A DNA stretch of 18,270 nucleotides from JAYWIG01 sp043789035 (GTDB taxonomy: Bacteria > Pseudomonadota > Gammaproteobacteria > Burkholderiales > Burkholderiaceae_E). The DNA lies in the NCBI GenBank assembly GCA_043789035.1, contig JAYWIG010000046.1, positions 1 through 18,270 of the forward strand, given 5' to 3'. The position numbers and the translations under genes were made by a program. Below, piece after piece: positions 1-8,191 of the stretch (the first letter of the stretch is position 1; every line of letters starts with the position of its first letter). The notes beneath the pieces were generated by a model. That model was not told where the DNA came from and ran no database searches. It saw only the letters and a list, made by a program, of their open reading frames with translations.

Positions 1-78
1 GTTGGCTACGGTTCGCGAGACTTCTTCGGCGCCTACCTTGATGAGCGAATCGAAATCTCCCTGAAACGGCTTAGCTAA
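1..78 (+). CDS. 3' end of an unidentified gene (partial)
   Basis: The first frame is open from the window edge to a TAA at 76-78 and gives 25 residues, VGYGSRDFFGAYLDERIEIS followed by LKRLS. The composition looks like a genuine protein C-terminus, and the stop lies just before a large inverted repeat, as expected at a gene end. The stretch RDFFGAYLDER loosely recalls the RDYFGAH..ER segment near the end of 6-phosphogluconate dehydrogenase, but the residues after it do not follow that family. I do not assign a function from so short a piece. The upstream part lies outside the window. Confidence 0.45.
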   Translation, partial: VGYGSRDFFGAYLDERIEISLKRLS

Positions 79-81
79 AAG

Positions 82-201
82 ATTTTGCTAGCGGACGAGG
101 CAAGTATGGGTGACGTAGCGAAGTAAAGAAGGAGGCCGCAGGCCGGATGACATGAGCGCAGTGACCCATATTTGCCTCGTATGCGGGAAAGCAAAACGCC
201 T
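82..201. repeat. Long imperfect inverted repeat between convergent genes
   Basis: Bases 91-114 and 161-184 are near-perfect inverted copies: 20 of 24 positions pair and one more would be a G-U wobble in RNA. The core is CGAGGCAAGTATGGGT against ACCCATATTTGCCTCG. The pairing can extend outward through TTTTGCT near 84-90 and AGCAAAA near 190-196, with a bulge. The 46-nt interior holds a second small hairpin, GGCC-GCA-GGCC, at 134-144. The element begins just after the left gene's stop and ends at the stop of the minus-strand gene, so it could act as a two-way terminator or mRNA 3'-end stabiliser. No strong T-run follows on the plus strand. It could instead be a dispersed intergenic repeat. Confidence 0.7.
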
Positions 202-1439
202 CAATGAAACTGGGGACGTTCCACTTCCAAATCTTCTGGCAACTCTGTATGCGCAAGCTCTTGATCATCGTTCGGAAATAGAGGCGCGCCACAATCATCG
301 CAATACTCCGGCTGCCCTACATCGCGCCAAACCTCAATATCAGTAATGCCTACATCTTTCAAAATTTGCTTAATTTGCTCAAGGGGAAACTGCAAATCGC
401 CCTCGGCACCATCACTCGCTTGCGCAGGCTCTGCATGGACTTCAGACCCTAAAAGAGGCCAAACTACACCTTGCAACACCTCTTTGTTATCTGGCAAAGA
501 AAAACCAATGCGGTACTCATCAACTTGATCAGTCCCAAAGGCTGCAATAGTTGCCTTAAGTTGTTTTGCTTCAACTTGTAGCGTGAGCGTCAGAAAATGT
601 GCTGCCGCTTTAATTGCGTAGGGGCGGACTCGCCTATCGGACTCACGTATATTGATATGAAACGCATCTGGCAGTAAACACTCAAAGCCGCAACCAACCA
701 AAATCGGTTCTAGCAAAGGCCGCGCATCCAAAATCCAATCTTCTAAACATTGCACCCGACTGGCATAACGAGGCTTATCAATCGATTGCCACCGAAACAT
801 TGCTTTTCCTGCAGGTACTGCCACCGCACCTAACAAAAATCGATTGTCCGCTAGCATGTCTGCGGTTTCAGGTGGGCTCTTTTGCTCGTTCTTCGGTTTT
901 TGATCCGCTAAAGCCACTGCCCCTAATCGCCGTGTCAACTTGCGTAACTGAGCAAAGTCCCGAGGCAACTGATCGATACTGTACAAAAACGGCAACATGC
1001 CGAACTTCGCCCCTTCGGCAATCAAATGCGTTTTCCAATGCGACGCAAGTTTTTGGGTAAGTGCAGAATCGAGCGCACCAGATGCAATTCCGAATCGCGT
1101 CCATGCGATAAACGGGGCTGCAACAAGCAATATCTCCCAAATCTCACCCTTATGTTCGACCCGAACACACTCGGCCACTTCTTCAACGGCCTCTACTAGC
1201 GCGCCGTAAGCTTCCAAATCGGTTTGCTGTAAACGCTCTAATGCTTGGTCAATTACTTGGGAATGATTACTTTCAAGGAGCTTTTCTAAGCGCTCTTCAA
1301 TTTGAGCTTGCCAAAATCTATCCTCGGTACGACTCCCAGAATTCGCCAATCCCAGACCGCCTGTCACCAAACGCTCAGCGTCTGGCGACAAATGCATCGT
1401 CCGCTCTCGCCTCCCGCGAGGAGTACGAATATCGTTCAT
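201..1439 (-). CDS. Conserved hypothetical protein, DUF2863-like
   Basis: A 412-residue soluble protein with no signal peptide or membrane segment. The N-terminal stretch LSPDAERLVTGGLGLANSGS followed by RTEDRFW matches my memory of the DUF2863 family of Burkholderiales, whose function is unknown; the length also fits. The middle is rich in hydrophobic and alpha-helical stretches. Near the C-terminus a single CDDC pair (Cys380 and Cys383) could hold a metal or form a disulfide, and the tail after it is acidic. The ATG at 1437-1439 is preceded by a good ribosome site, AAAGGA, around 1449-1454. The gene is divergent from the S41 protease gene across 50 bp and convergent with the gene tail at the left edge. 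The family name is from recognition, not a search. Confidence 0.75.
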   Translation of the reverse strand: MNDIRTPRGRRERTMHLSPDAERLVTGGLGLANSGSRTEDRFWQAQIEERLEKLLESNHSQVIDQALERLQQTDLEAYGALVEAVEEVAECVRVEHKGEIWEILLVAAPFIAWTRFGIASGALDSALTQKLASHWKTHLIAEGAKFGMLPFLYSIDQLPRDFAQLRKLTRRLGAVALADQKPKNEQKSPPETADMLADNRFLLGAVAVPAGKAMFRWQSIDKPRYASRVQCLEDWILDARPLLEPILVGCGFECLLPDAFHINIRESDRRVRPYAIKAAAHFLTLTLQVEAKQLKATIAAFGTDQVDEYRIGFSLPDNKEVLQGVVWPLLGSEVHAEPAQASDGAEGDLQFPLEQIKQILKDVGITDIEVWRDVGQPEYCDDCGAPLFPNDDQELAHTELPEDLEVERPQFH

Positions 1440-1489
1440 GTTTGTATTCCTTTTAACACAAGTTTAGTCGAATTTCGAAAGACCGCATT
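1440..1489. promoter_or_regulatory. Short divergent intergenic region
   Basis: Only 50 bp separate the start codons of the DUF2863-like gene (minus) and the first S41 lipoprotein gene (plus), so the two promoters must overlap or lie partly inside the coding regions. I see a ribosome site for the minus gene (AAAGGA) and only a weak one for the plus gene (GAAAG). I could not place convincing -35 and -10 boxes. Confidence 0.4.
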
Positions 1490-2902
1490 ATGGTGCCCCT
1501 GAATTTGTCCCAACCATTACAAAGGCGAATCCATACCCACTTTGCTTTAAAAGTCGGCGCAGCCGCATTGGCACTTGTTCTCGCGGGTTGCGGCGGTGGA
1601 CCAGGTGCCGGGGCATACTCATTTGCTCCAAGTGCAAGCGCAAGTGCAAGTGCAACAACCAAAGGCACGGCAAATGATGAAGTCCAATTTTTATACGATT
1701 ACATGCAAGATTGGTACCTTTTTTACAAAGATATGCCAACAGTAGACTTAAGCCTGTTCGCGACACCCGAAGATGCTTTAGACTCCCTTAGAGTAGTGAA
1801 AGACCGGTTTAGCAACATAAGCTCTGAATCCGCGACAATAGCCTTCTATGACGAAGGAAGGTTGCTTGCCTTTGGCATTTCTAATAAGCTCGAAAACGAT
1901 AATCAATTGCGGATTCGATACGTGCAACCAAATAGCCCAGCGTTAGCTGCAGGCATCTTACGCGGCGATGCCATAACTGGCATTGACGGCAAGTCGATAA
2001 GGTCGCTAATCGCAAGCAACGAAATTAATAACGCCTTCGGGCCGCAAGAAGAAAGTGTCACTCGTACATTCACGGTTGTAAGGGGGACGCAGACACTTGA
2101 AATTCCCGTAACAAAAGCTTGGTTCACTCTAGCAAGCGCTCCAGTGGCCACCGTTCATAGGATCGGCACTGGCAAAGCGGGTTATATTCTTTACAACCAA
2201 TTTACCAATCCGTCCTTGACCGAATGGCGCACTGCGGTAGCAGCTGTCAAAGCCCAAGGTGTCTCCAAAATTATTGTTGATCTGCGCCTCAATGGCGGAG
2301 GCTTAGTTGATATAGGTTCAAAAATTGCGGCGTCCCTAACGCCCGCATCAGCGGCAGGTAAGCTTTATTCGATGATCGAATTTAACGACAAGCACACAAG
2401 CAACAATCAACCCATCAATATTGCGAGCGATAGTAGCGCGGGCAGTTTTGATGAAGTCATTTTCTTAACATCGCTAGGTACCTGCTCAGCCTCAGAAGGA
2501 TTAATCGTTGGCATTCAGCCTTATTTGCCGAGCAGTAAGGTAACCATAATTGGTGACACCACTTGCGGAAAGCCAGTAGGCTTCACAGCACCAGCTTACA
2601 AGGGTAAGAGATACAACATTTTGAGCTTCAGAGGTAGGAACGCCGATGGCGTTAGCGATTATTTCGACGGTCTTACCCCGCAATGTCCTGCGATCGATTC
2701 AGGGGAGGCGGAACTCGGCCAAGCACATGAATCTCTTTTAGCGGCAGCACTTAGCTACCTTCGAACCGGATTTTGCGCTGCTACCGCTTCTAGCGGTCTT
2801 CAAGCAAAGAGCGTATCCAACTACAAGTCCTCCGCTAATAAACTTGGTGACTACTGGCACCTGCCAGTCAATGGTTTGGCAAGGCAGACAGGTATCCAGT
2901 AG
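1490..2902 (+). CDS. S41 family (C-terminal processing) serine protease lipoprotein, copy 1
   Basis: A 470-residue exported protease. A signal peptide ends in the lipobox LAGC with Cys34, so it should be lipid-anchored and face the periplasm. A Gly/Ser/Ala-rich linker (about 35-60) leads into an N-terminal helical region (63-110), a PDZ-like segment around VQPNSPALAAGILRGDAITG (145-164) that would bind substrate tails, and the S41 core. DLRLNGGG (264-271) is the conserved core strand. TCSASE (331-336) carries the likely nucleophile Ser333, and TTCGK (357-361) the general base Lys361. The glutamine found four residues after the lysine in CtpB-type enzymes is replaced by Phe365; GKPxG variants of S41 are known. 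Cys332, Cys359, Cys399 and Cys429 recur in the next gene. The ribosome site is weak. Substrate unknown. Confidence 0.92.
   Translation: MVPLNLSQPLQRRIHTHFALKVGAAALALVLAGCGGGPGAGAYSFAPSASASASATTKGTANDEVQFLYDYMQDWYLFYKDMPTVDLSLFATPEDALDSLRVVKDRFSNISSESATIAFYDEGRLLAFGISNKLENDNQLRIRYVQPNSPALAAGILRGDAITGIDGKSIRSLIASNEINNAFGPQEESVTRTFTVVRGTQTLEIPVTKAWFTLASAPVATVHRIGTGKAGYILYNQFTNPSLTEWRTAVAAVKAQGVSKIIVDLRLNGGGLVDIGSKIAASLTPASAAGKLYSMIEFNDKHTSNNQPINIASDSSAGSFDEVIFLTSLGTCSASEGLIVGIQPYLPSSKVTIIGDTTCGKPVGFTAPAYKGKRYNILSFRGRNADGVSDYFDGLTPQCPAIDSGEAELGQAHESLLAAALSYLRTGFCAATASSGLQAKSVSNYKSSANKLGDYWHLPVNGLARQTGIQ
1631..1654 (+). repeat. Hexanucleotide tandem repeat coding for Ser-Ala units
   Basis: Four copies of a 6-bp unit (AGTGCA, with one AGCGCA variant) encode alternating Ser and Ala in the linker just after the lipobox of the first S41 lipoprotein. 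The unit length is a multiple of three, so gain or loss of copies would lengthen or shorten the linker without a frameshift. Confidence 0.8.
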
Positions 2903-2981
2903 GCCACCTCATTCGTCACTTTTTTGTTTTGAACTAGGATTGCAGTGGCGCAGTTACTAATCTCAAGAGAAAGTTGATCGA

Positions 2982-4319
2982 ATGAAGGTTCCGCCAAAGG
3001 TTCGCCATCTGGCAGCATCATTGCTAAGCATTACCGTCTTGCATGGCTGTGGAGGCGGAGGCAGCTCTGGCACTGCGAGCTATGCAAGCGATGAAGTTGA
3101 ATTTCTCGTCAACTACATGGAGAAATCGTATCTCTTCTACCAAGATATTCAGACAAACGATGTCAGTTCAGTAACCACGCCAGAAAAAGCATTAGAACTG
3201 CGGCGAGCTAAGCAAGATAGGTTTAGCAATATCGCCTCAGCCGCAGCCAGCGACGCTCTGTTTACCGAAGGCCAGATAACCGCATTTGGTTTCAATCAAA
3301 AGCTCGAAGACGATAAGCTGCTCCGGATTAGTTTTGTGCAGCCCAATAGCCCTGCACAAGCAGCAGGCATGAAGCGGGGCGACGCAATCATTGCAATTGA
3401 CGCAGAGTCGATCGCAAGTCTTTTGAATAAATCCTTATTAGCAGACGCTTTTGGTCCAGTTGAAACGGGGGTGCGCAGGACGGTAACTATTCAGCGCGCT
3501 AGTCAGACCTTTGATCTTGTTCTTACCAAAGCAACATTTACGCTGCAAAATGCATCGCTCGGAAAAACAATCACGCTCATTGATGGCAATAAAGCGGGCT
3601 ACCTCTACTACAACAGTTTTAATTCACCATCGCTTTCGCAATGGAAATCTGCGCTTTCAACAATGAAGGCTCAGGGAGCAACTAAACTAGTCGTGGATCT
3701 GCGTATCAACGGCGGAGGCTTAGTCAACATAGCGACTTCTCTAGGTGCCACCTTAGTGCCAAGCAACACGTCAGGCAAGCTTTTTGTTCAAACTGCCTAC
3801 AACGATAAGAACACTGCATCAAATGTGAACTACACAATTCCATTTGATACGTTGGCCGGAACATTCACCGAGATTGTATTCCTTACATCTCCTTCGACCT
3901 GTTCGGCATCTGAGGCACTCATCGTCGGCATTCAACCCTACCTTGCGAGCACCAAAGTGGCACTGCTTGGTAGCACCACTTGTGGCAAACCCTATGGATT
4001 TTCGCCGCCAGTTTACAAATCGAAGATATACAACATCATCAGTATTCGAATCAAAAACTCCGTGGGCTTTACCGATTATGTCGATGGATTGACGCCTAAT
4101 TGCAAAGCAACAGACAATAATCAACTAGAACTCGGTGACGAAAAAGAAAGCCTCTTAGCTGCAGCGCTTAGCTACCTTAATACTGGTGTATGCCCGGCCG
4201 TCGCAAGTGCTTTTAGCGGTATAGAAAAAAGCAATGCTCAGCAAAATTCATTAGAGAAAACTAGCGACTATTGGCATCTACCGAAACACATAATTGGCTT
4301 AGAAACGGGTATTCAATAA
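2982..4319 (+). CDS. S41 family (C-terminal processing) serine protease lipoprotein, copy 2
   Basis: A 445-residue paralogue of the preceding gene, clearly a tandem duplication: the two align over their whole length after the linker, with roughly half the residues identical by eye. The lipobox is LHGC with Cys23, followed by a Gly/Ser linker. The PDZ-like segment is near 118-140, DLRINGGG at 239-246, TCSASE at 306-311 (likely nucleophile Ser308) and TTCGK at 332-336 (Lys336). Phe340 stands where CtpB-type enzymes have glutamine. Cys307, Cys334, Cys374 and Cys404 match the four core cysteines of copy 1. Both proteins end in a shared tail, DYWHLP...GL..TGIQ. The ATG at 2982 follows AGAGAAAG. 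The 79-bp gap after copy 1 suggests co-transcription, or a second promoter. Substrate unknown; a periplasmic or envelope protein is expected. Confidence 0.92.
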   Translation: MKVPPKVRHLAASLLSITVLHGCGGGGSSGTASYASDEVEFLVNYMEKSYLFYQDIQTNDVSSVTTPEKALELRRAKQDRFSNIASAAASDALFTEGQITAFGFNQKLEDDKLLRISFVQPNSPAQAAGMKRGDAIIAIDAESIASLLNKSLLADAFGPVETGVRRTVTIQRASQTFDLVLTKATFTLQNASLGKTITLIDGNKAGYLYYNSFNSPSLSQWKSALSTMKAQGATKLVVDLRINGGGLVNIATSLGATLVPSNTSGKLFVQTAYNDKNTASNVNYTIPFDTLAGTFTEIVFLTSPSTCSASEALIVGIQPYLASTKVALLGSTTCGKPYGFSPPVYKSKIYNIISIRIKNSVGFTDYVDGLTPNCKATDNNQLELGDEKESLLAAALSYLNTGVCPAVASAFSGIEKSNAQQNSLEKTSDYWHLPKHIIGLETGIQ

Positions 4320-4332
4320 ACACCAGTAAACG

Positions 4333-5043
4333 CTATTGCGCTGCTAAAGCTTCCCACAACGTAATGCCCTTAGCCTCTTTATGCATACCCTTTAAAAGTG
4401 CTTGATGGGCGAGCTGCTCTTTTTCATTGGGTTTAACGACAATCAAATTAGTAGGTGGCCAAGCGATGCCGTCTAAACCGAATCCAGTTTTGCTTGATGG
4501 GTCAACATCGAGCATGGCCAGACTATTCTGGCCGCGCGTCATCGCCAAATACACTTCGGCTAGCAGCTCCGCATCTAGCAAAGCGCCGTGGAGTTTACGA
4601 TGCGAATTTGAGACTCCATATCTATCACATAGTGCGTCTAGTGAATTACGCTTGCCAGGGTGAAGCTCTCTAGCCATTTTCACCGTGTCTACAATCTTTC
4701 CGCACACCGAAGCAAACTTAGGCCCGTTCGAACGGGCTAATTCCGCATCGAGAAAGCCCACGTCAAAATTCGCGTTATGAATCAAAATTTCAGCACCGCG
4801 AACAAACTCCAACACCTGATCTTTAATCTTGTCGAAAGTCGGATGATCGCTGAGAAATTCTCGTGTTAAGCCATGTACCGCTAGAGCACCTTCATCAATG
4901 TCGCGTTGCGGATTGATATACACGTGCAGGTTGTTCCCGGTAGGCCTACGGTTAACTAACTCAAGGCATCCAATTTCAATAATTCGATGGCCTTGGTCAG
5001 CTTGCAAGCCTGTTGTCTCTGTATCGAGAATAATTTGTCGCAT
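4333..5043 (-). CDS. dnaQ: DNA polymerase III epsilon subunit (3'-5' proofreading exonuclease)
   Basis: A 236-residue cytoplasmic exonuclease of the DEDDh family that removes misincorporated bases as part of the polymerase III core. All five metal and catalytic residues are visible: Asp7 and Glu9 in DTET (Exo I), Asp94 in HNANFD (Exo II), and His152 and Asp157 in HGALLDAE (Exo III). Spacing and order match E. coli DnaQ (Asp12, Glu14, Asp103, His162, Asp167). The C-terminal 60 residues after the exonuclease domain fit the segment that binds the polymerase alpha subunit. The start lies 6 nt after the stop of the RND pump gene, with only a weak ribosome site, so it is probably co-transcribed and perhaps translationally coupled. 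The gene is convergent with the S41 pair (13 bp between stops). In related bacteria dnaQ usually adjoins rnhA; here it does not. Confidence 0.97.
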   Translation of the reverse strand: MRQIILDTETTGLQADQGHRIIEIGCLELVNRRPTGNNLHVYINPQRDIDEGALAVHGLTREFLSDHPTFDKIKDQVLEFVRGAEILIHNANFDVGFLDAELARSNGPKFASVCGKIVDTVKMARELHPGKRNSLDALCDRYGVSNSHRKLHGALLDAELLAEVYLAMTRGQNSLAMLDVDPSSKTGFGLDGIAWPPTNLIVVKPNEKEQLAHQALLKGMHKEAKGITLWEALAAQ

Positions 5044-5049
5044 GACTGA

Positions 5050-8000
5050 TTATGCAGGCTTGTGCCCTGCATTTTCGGGGGCGACTTCAAGCGATTCCCT
5101 TTGTGCATCGTCTGCTCCCTTTGCAGAGCGACGTTTACGAGCAAGAAGCGTATAAACGGATGGCAATACAAAAAGCGTAAGAACGGTACCCAAGCTCATC
5201 CCACCCACAATGACCATACCAATTTGGATTCGACTCTCAGCTCCAGCACCTGTGGCCAAGGCCAAAGGTACGGCACCTAACACCATCGCACCTGTCGTCA
5301 TCAAGATTGGACGCAATCGCATACTAGCCGCTTCGACAACCGCCTCTTTCAATTCCTTGCCTGAATCGCGTAGTTGATTGGTAAATTCGACAATCAAAAT
5401 GCCGTGCTTGGTAATCAACCCAACCAAAGTAATCAACCCGATTTGGCTGTACACATTAATCGTTCCGCCTGACCAGTCGAGCAATGCCAACGCACCGGTC
5501 ATTGATAATGGTACGGTCAGCATAATCACGAACGGATCAATAAAACTTTCGAACTGCGCAGCAAGAACAAGGAAAATAAAAGCCAATGCGAGCAAGAAAG
5601 TAACTTTTAATGCCGAAGCAGAAAGTTTGAATTCCCGAGTTTGGCCGTTAAAGTCAATTGCATAGCCGGGGCGCTGTTTAAGGTGTTTTTCCGACATCGC
5701 TTCCAAGAACTGTACAGCCTCGCCCATCGAATAGTTAGAGGCTAAGTTAGCACCTAAGGTGACCGCCCGACGCTGACTAAAGTGGTTTAACTCTCGTGGC
5801 GATACAGATTCAACCACTTTCACTAAGCTCGAAAGCGGCACCATGGAATCGTTGCGACCTTTGACAAAAATACTGCTAATGTCATCGGGCGTATTTCTAT
5901 CAGCAGCGCCTAACTGCACGACCACATCATATTGCTCACCATCGCGCTTAAAGCGGGTGACGGTTCTGCCACCCAACATGGTTTCCATCGCTCGGCCAAT
6001 TGATTCAACTGCCACACCAGCATCGGCCGCACGATCTCTGTCAATAGTCACCTTGAGCTCGGGCTTATTTAAACGCAAATCAAGCTGTGGACCGATGAAG
6101 CCAGGGTTACGCTGCACTTCCGCGAAAAACGGGGCAACCGTACGCTGAATTTGTTCGTAAGAATCAGAGCTCAAAATAACAAAGTTAATTGGCCTATCGC
6201 GTGGCGATTGGCCTAGGGACGGTGGAGGGTTAGCAAACGCGTCTACCCCTGGCAAGCCCAACATGCGCGGCTGCAACTCTTTGGCGATATCTTGTACCTT
6301 ACGGGTTCTATCTTTCCAATCAACCATTCGGAAAAAGGCGATACCTTGGGTAACGGTTGGGTTACCCGTTACGGTAAACACGCGGTCAAAAATTTGCTTA
6401 TCCCCCTCTTTAATGGTGCGGGCAATGCCTTCAATTGCTATGGCGTAGCGCTCTGAATAATCAATCGATGCGCCATCAGGCCCTGTAAAAATAGTCACAA
6501 TCGTTCCACGATCTTCGATAGGTGACAGTTCTTGCTTCATGCCAATAAACAAGTAATAGCTGGCTACCCCAAACCCGATACCAATCAGGACTACTAGCCA
6601 GCGCACTTTTAAGGTAAAACGCAATAACTTCGCATAGCCACGAGTCATGCCATTGAGAAGCTTTTCTATTGCCGCACTCACGAAATTAGGCTTCGGATCG
6701 TGCTTTAGCAAGATTGAACACATCATGGGTGACAGTGTTAAGGCCACGAAGCCGGACACAATCACAGCCCCCGCTAACGTCAAGGCGAACTCAACGAAAA
6801 GACGCCCAATACGACCGCTACTAAAAGCAACCGGTGCGTATACCGCAGCTAACGTGAGTGTCATTGCCACAACGGCAAAACCAACTTCCCTAGTGCCCTT
6901 AAACGCGGCTGCCATCGGCGACATACCCTCTTCGATATGGCGATAGATGTTTTCTAAAACCACAATCGCGTCGTCAACCACTAAGCCAATCGCCAATACC
7001 AAGGAAAGCAAAGTAAGTGTATTAATCGAAAAACCTGCTGCGTACATTAACGCAAAAGAGCCAATCAAACACACTGGGATGGTGATCAACGGAATAATCG
7101 AAGCCCGTAGCGAACGCAGAAAAAAGAAGATAACAATCGCAACTAAAATCACCGCCTCTGCAATGGTTTTGTACACTGATTCGATAGAGCGCTCAATGAA
7201 CACTGTGTTGTCATTTGCAATCGCAACACTCACACCGGGTGGCAACTCTGCTTGAATCTTTGGCAACTCCGCTTTCAACGCTTGGGCTAAGGTTAGTGGG
7301 TTGGCAGTAGCCTGCTTAATCACACCCAACGACACCGCGTTGTTTCCGTTAAAACGCACAACAGTTCGTTCATTCAGTGGTGCAACTTTTACAGTTCCTA
7401 CATCCCTTAGGCGAACGGAATAGTTGTTGGAAACCTTAACAATAATTTGCTCAAACTCTGCAACCTTTTGCAAGTCAGTCTGCGATACAACTGTAAATTC
7501 TCGCTGTGCACTTTCGATTCGTCCAGCAGGGAGTTCGAGATTTTGCTTTCTTAATGCATCTTCAACTTCAGCGGGTGTTAACTTATAGGCAGCTAAACGA
7601 TCAGAATCTAGCCAAATGCGCATAGAGTACTTGCGCTCACCAAATACTCGAACGTCGGCCGCACCAGGTAGGGTTTGCAAACGAGGCTTAATAAACCGAT
7701 TAGCGATATCAGAAACATCAAGCGCGTTAACGTTCTCGCTGGAAAAAGCTAACCATATAATTGGGTTTGCATCGGCCTCGACCTTCGCGATGACTGGCTC
7801 ATCAATGGTTTGCGGCAATCGAGCTCTCACCCGTGCCACCCGATCTCGCACGTCGGCAGCGGCGCCGTCAGGGTCGCGATCCAACTTAAAGCGAACAGTA
7901 ATCTGGCTTTGTTCGGCGCGTGAAATCGACGTTAAAACATCAACACCTTCAATGCCTGCAAGGGAATCCTCCAAGGGTTTAGTCACTTGGGATTCGATAA

Positions 8001-8172
8001 TCTCGCTAGACGCACCAAGGTACTTTGTTTCGACCGTAACAACGGGTTCGTCAATCTTTGGATACTCACGAACCGAAAGTCGGTTGTAACTCACTAGCCC
8101 AAGTAAGGTAATAATAAGTGAGAGCACCGTGGCAAGCACGGGACGCCGAATGCAAATATCTGAGATCACCAT
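5050..8172 (-). CDS. RND efflux pump inner-membrane transporter (HAE1 type)
   Basis: A 1040-residue proton-driven drug or solute exporter of the AcrB/MexB class, which works as a trimer with a membrane-fusion protein and an outer-membrane channel. Length and layout are standard: TM1 at about 11-28, a large periplasmic loop, TM2-TM6 from about 338, a second loop, then TM8-TM12 to about 1010. The proton-relay residues are present: the Asp pair Asp400-Asp401 in GLVVDDAIVVLENI, and Lys922 in GLITKHGILIVEF. The highly charged C-terminal 35 residues are probably a cytoplasmic tail. The ATG is preceded by TTGAGG. It lies 19 nt after the membrane-fusion gene and 6 nt before dnaQ on the same strand. 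No outer-membrane factor gene is nearby, so a TolC-like channel from elsewhere is likely. The substrate cannot be told from the sequence. Confidence 0.95.
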   Translation of the reverse strand: MVISDICIRRPVLATVLSLIITLLGLVSYNRLSVREYPKIDEPVVTVETKYLGASSEIIESQVTKPLEDSLAGIEGVDVLTSISRAEQSQITVRFKLDRDPDGAAADVRDRVARVRARLPQTIDEPVIAKVEADANPIIWLAFSSENVNALDVSDIANRFIKPRLQTLPGAADVRVFGERKYSMRIWLDSDRLAAYKLTPAEVEDALRKQNLELPAGRIESAQREFTVVSQTDLQKVAEFEQIIVKVSNNYSVRLRDVGTVKVAPLNERTVVRFNGNNAVSLGVIKQATANPLTLAQALKAELPKIQAELPPGVSVAIANDNTVFIERSIESVYKTIAEAVILVAIVIFFFLRSLRASIIPLITIPVCLIGSFALMYAAGFSINTLTLLSLVLAIGLVVDDAIVVLENIYRHIEEGMSPMAAAFKGTREVGFAVVAMTLTLAAVYAPVAFSSGRIGRLFVEFALTLAGAVIVSGFVALTLSPMMCSILLKHDPKPNFVSAAIEKLLNGMTRGYAKLLRFTLKVRWLVVLIGIGFGVASYYLFIGMKQELSPIEDRGTIVTIFTGPDGASIDYSERYAIAIEGIARTIKEGDKQIFDRVFTVTGNPTVTQGIAFFRMVDWKDRTRKVQDIAKELQPRMLGLPGVDAFANPPPSLGQSPRDRPINFVILSSDSYEQIQRTVAPFFAEVQRNPGFIGPQLDLRLNKPELKVTIDRDRAADAGVAVESIGRAMETMLGGRTVTRFKRDGEQYDVVVQLGAADRNTPDDISSIFVKGRNDSMVPLSSLVKVVESVSPRELNHFSQRRAVTLGANLASNYSMGEAVQFLEAMSEKHLKQRPGYAIDFNGQTREFKLSASALKVTFLLALAFIFLVLAAQFESFIDPFVIMLTVPLSMTGALALLDWSGGTINVYSQIGLITLVGLITKHGILIVEFTNQLRDSGKELKEAVVEAASMRLRPILMTTGAMVLGAVPLALATGAGAESRIQIGMVIVGGMSLGTVLTLFVLPSVYTLLARKRRSAKGADDAQRESLEVAPENAGHKPA

Positions 8173-8191
8173 ATCAATACCTCAACGTTAA

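Noticed and set aside
1..78. Gene tail as 6-phosphogluconate dehydrogenase
   Set aside because: The RDxFGAxxxER resemblance is short, the final residues do not follow that family, and the rest of the gene is outside the window.
152..346. Open frame of 64 codons on the plus strand starting in the large inverted repeat
   Set aside because: It lies antisense to the 3' end of the DUF2863-like gene, has no ribosome site and no recognisable protein character.
4320..4332. Terminator between the second S41 gene and dnaQ
   Set aside because: Only 13 bp separate the stops, and I see no stem-loop there.
7616..8089. 157-codon plus-strand frame
   Set aside because: It is antisense to the strongly conserved RND pump gene; its translation is Ser/Thr/Arg-rich and has no known motif.
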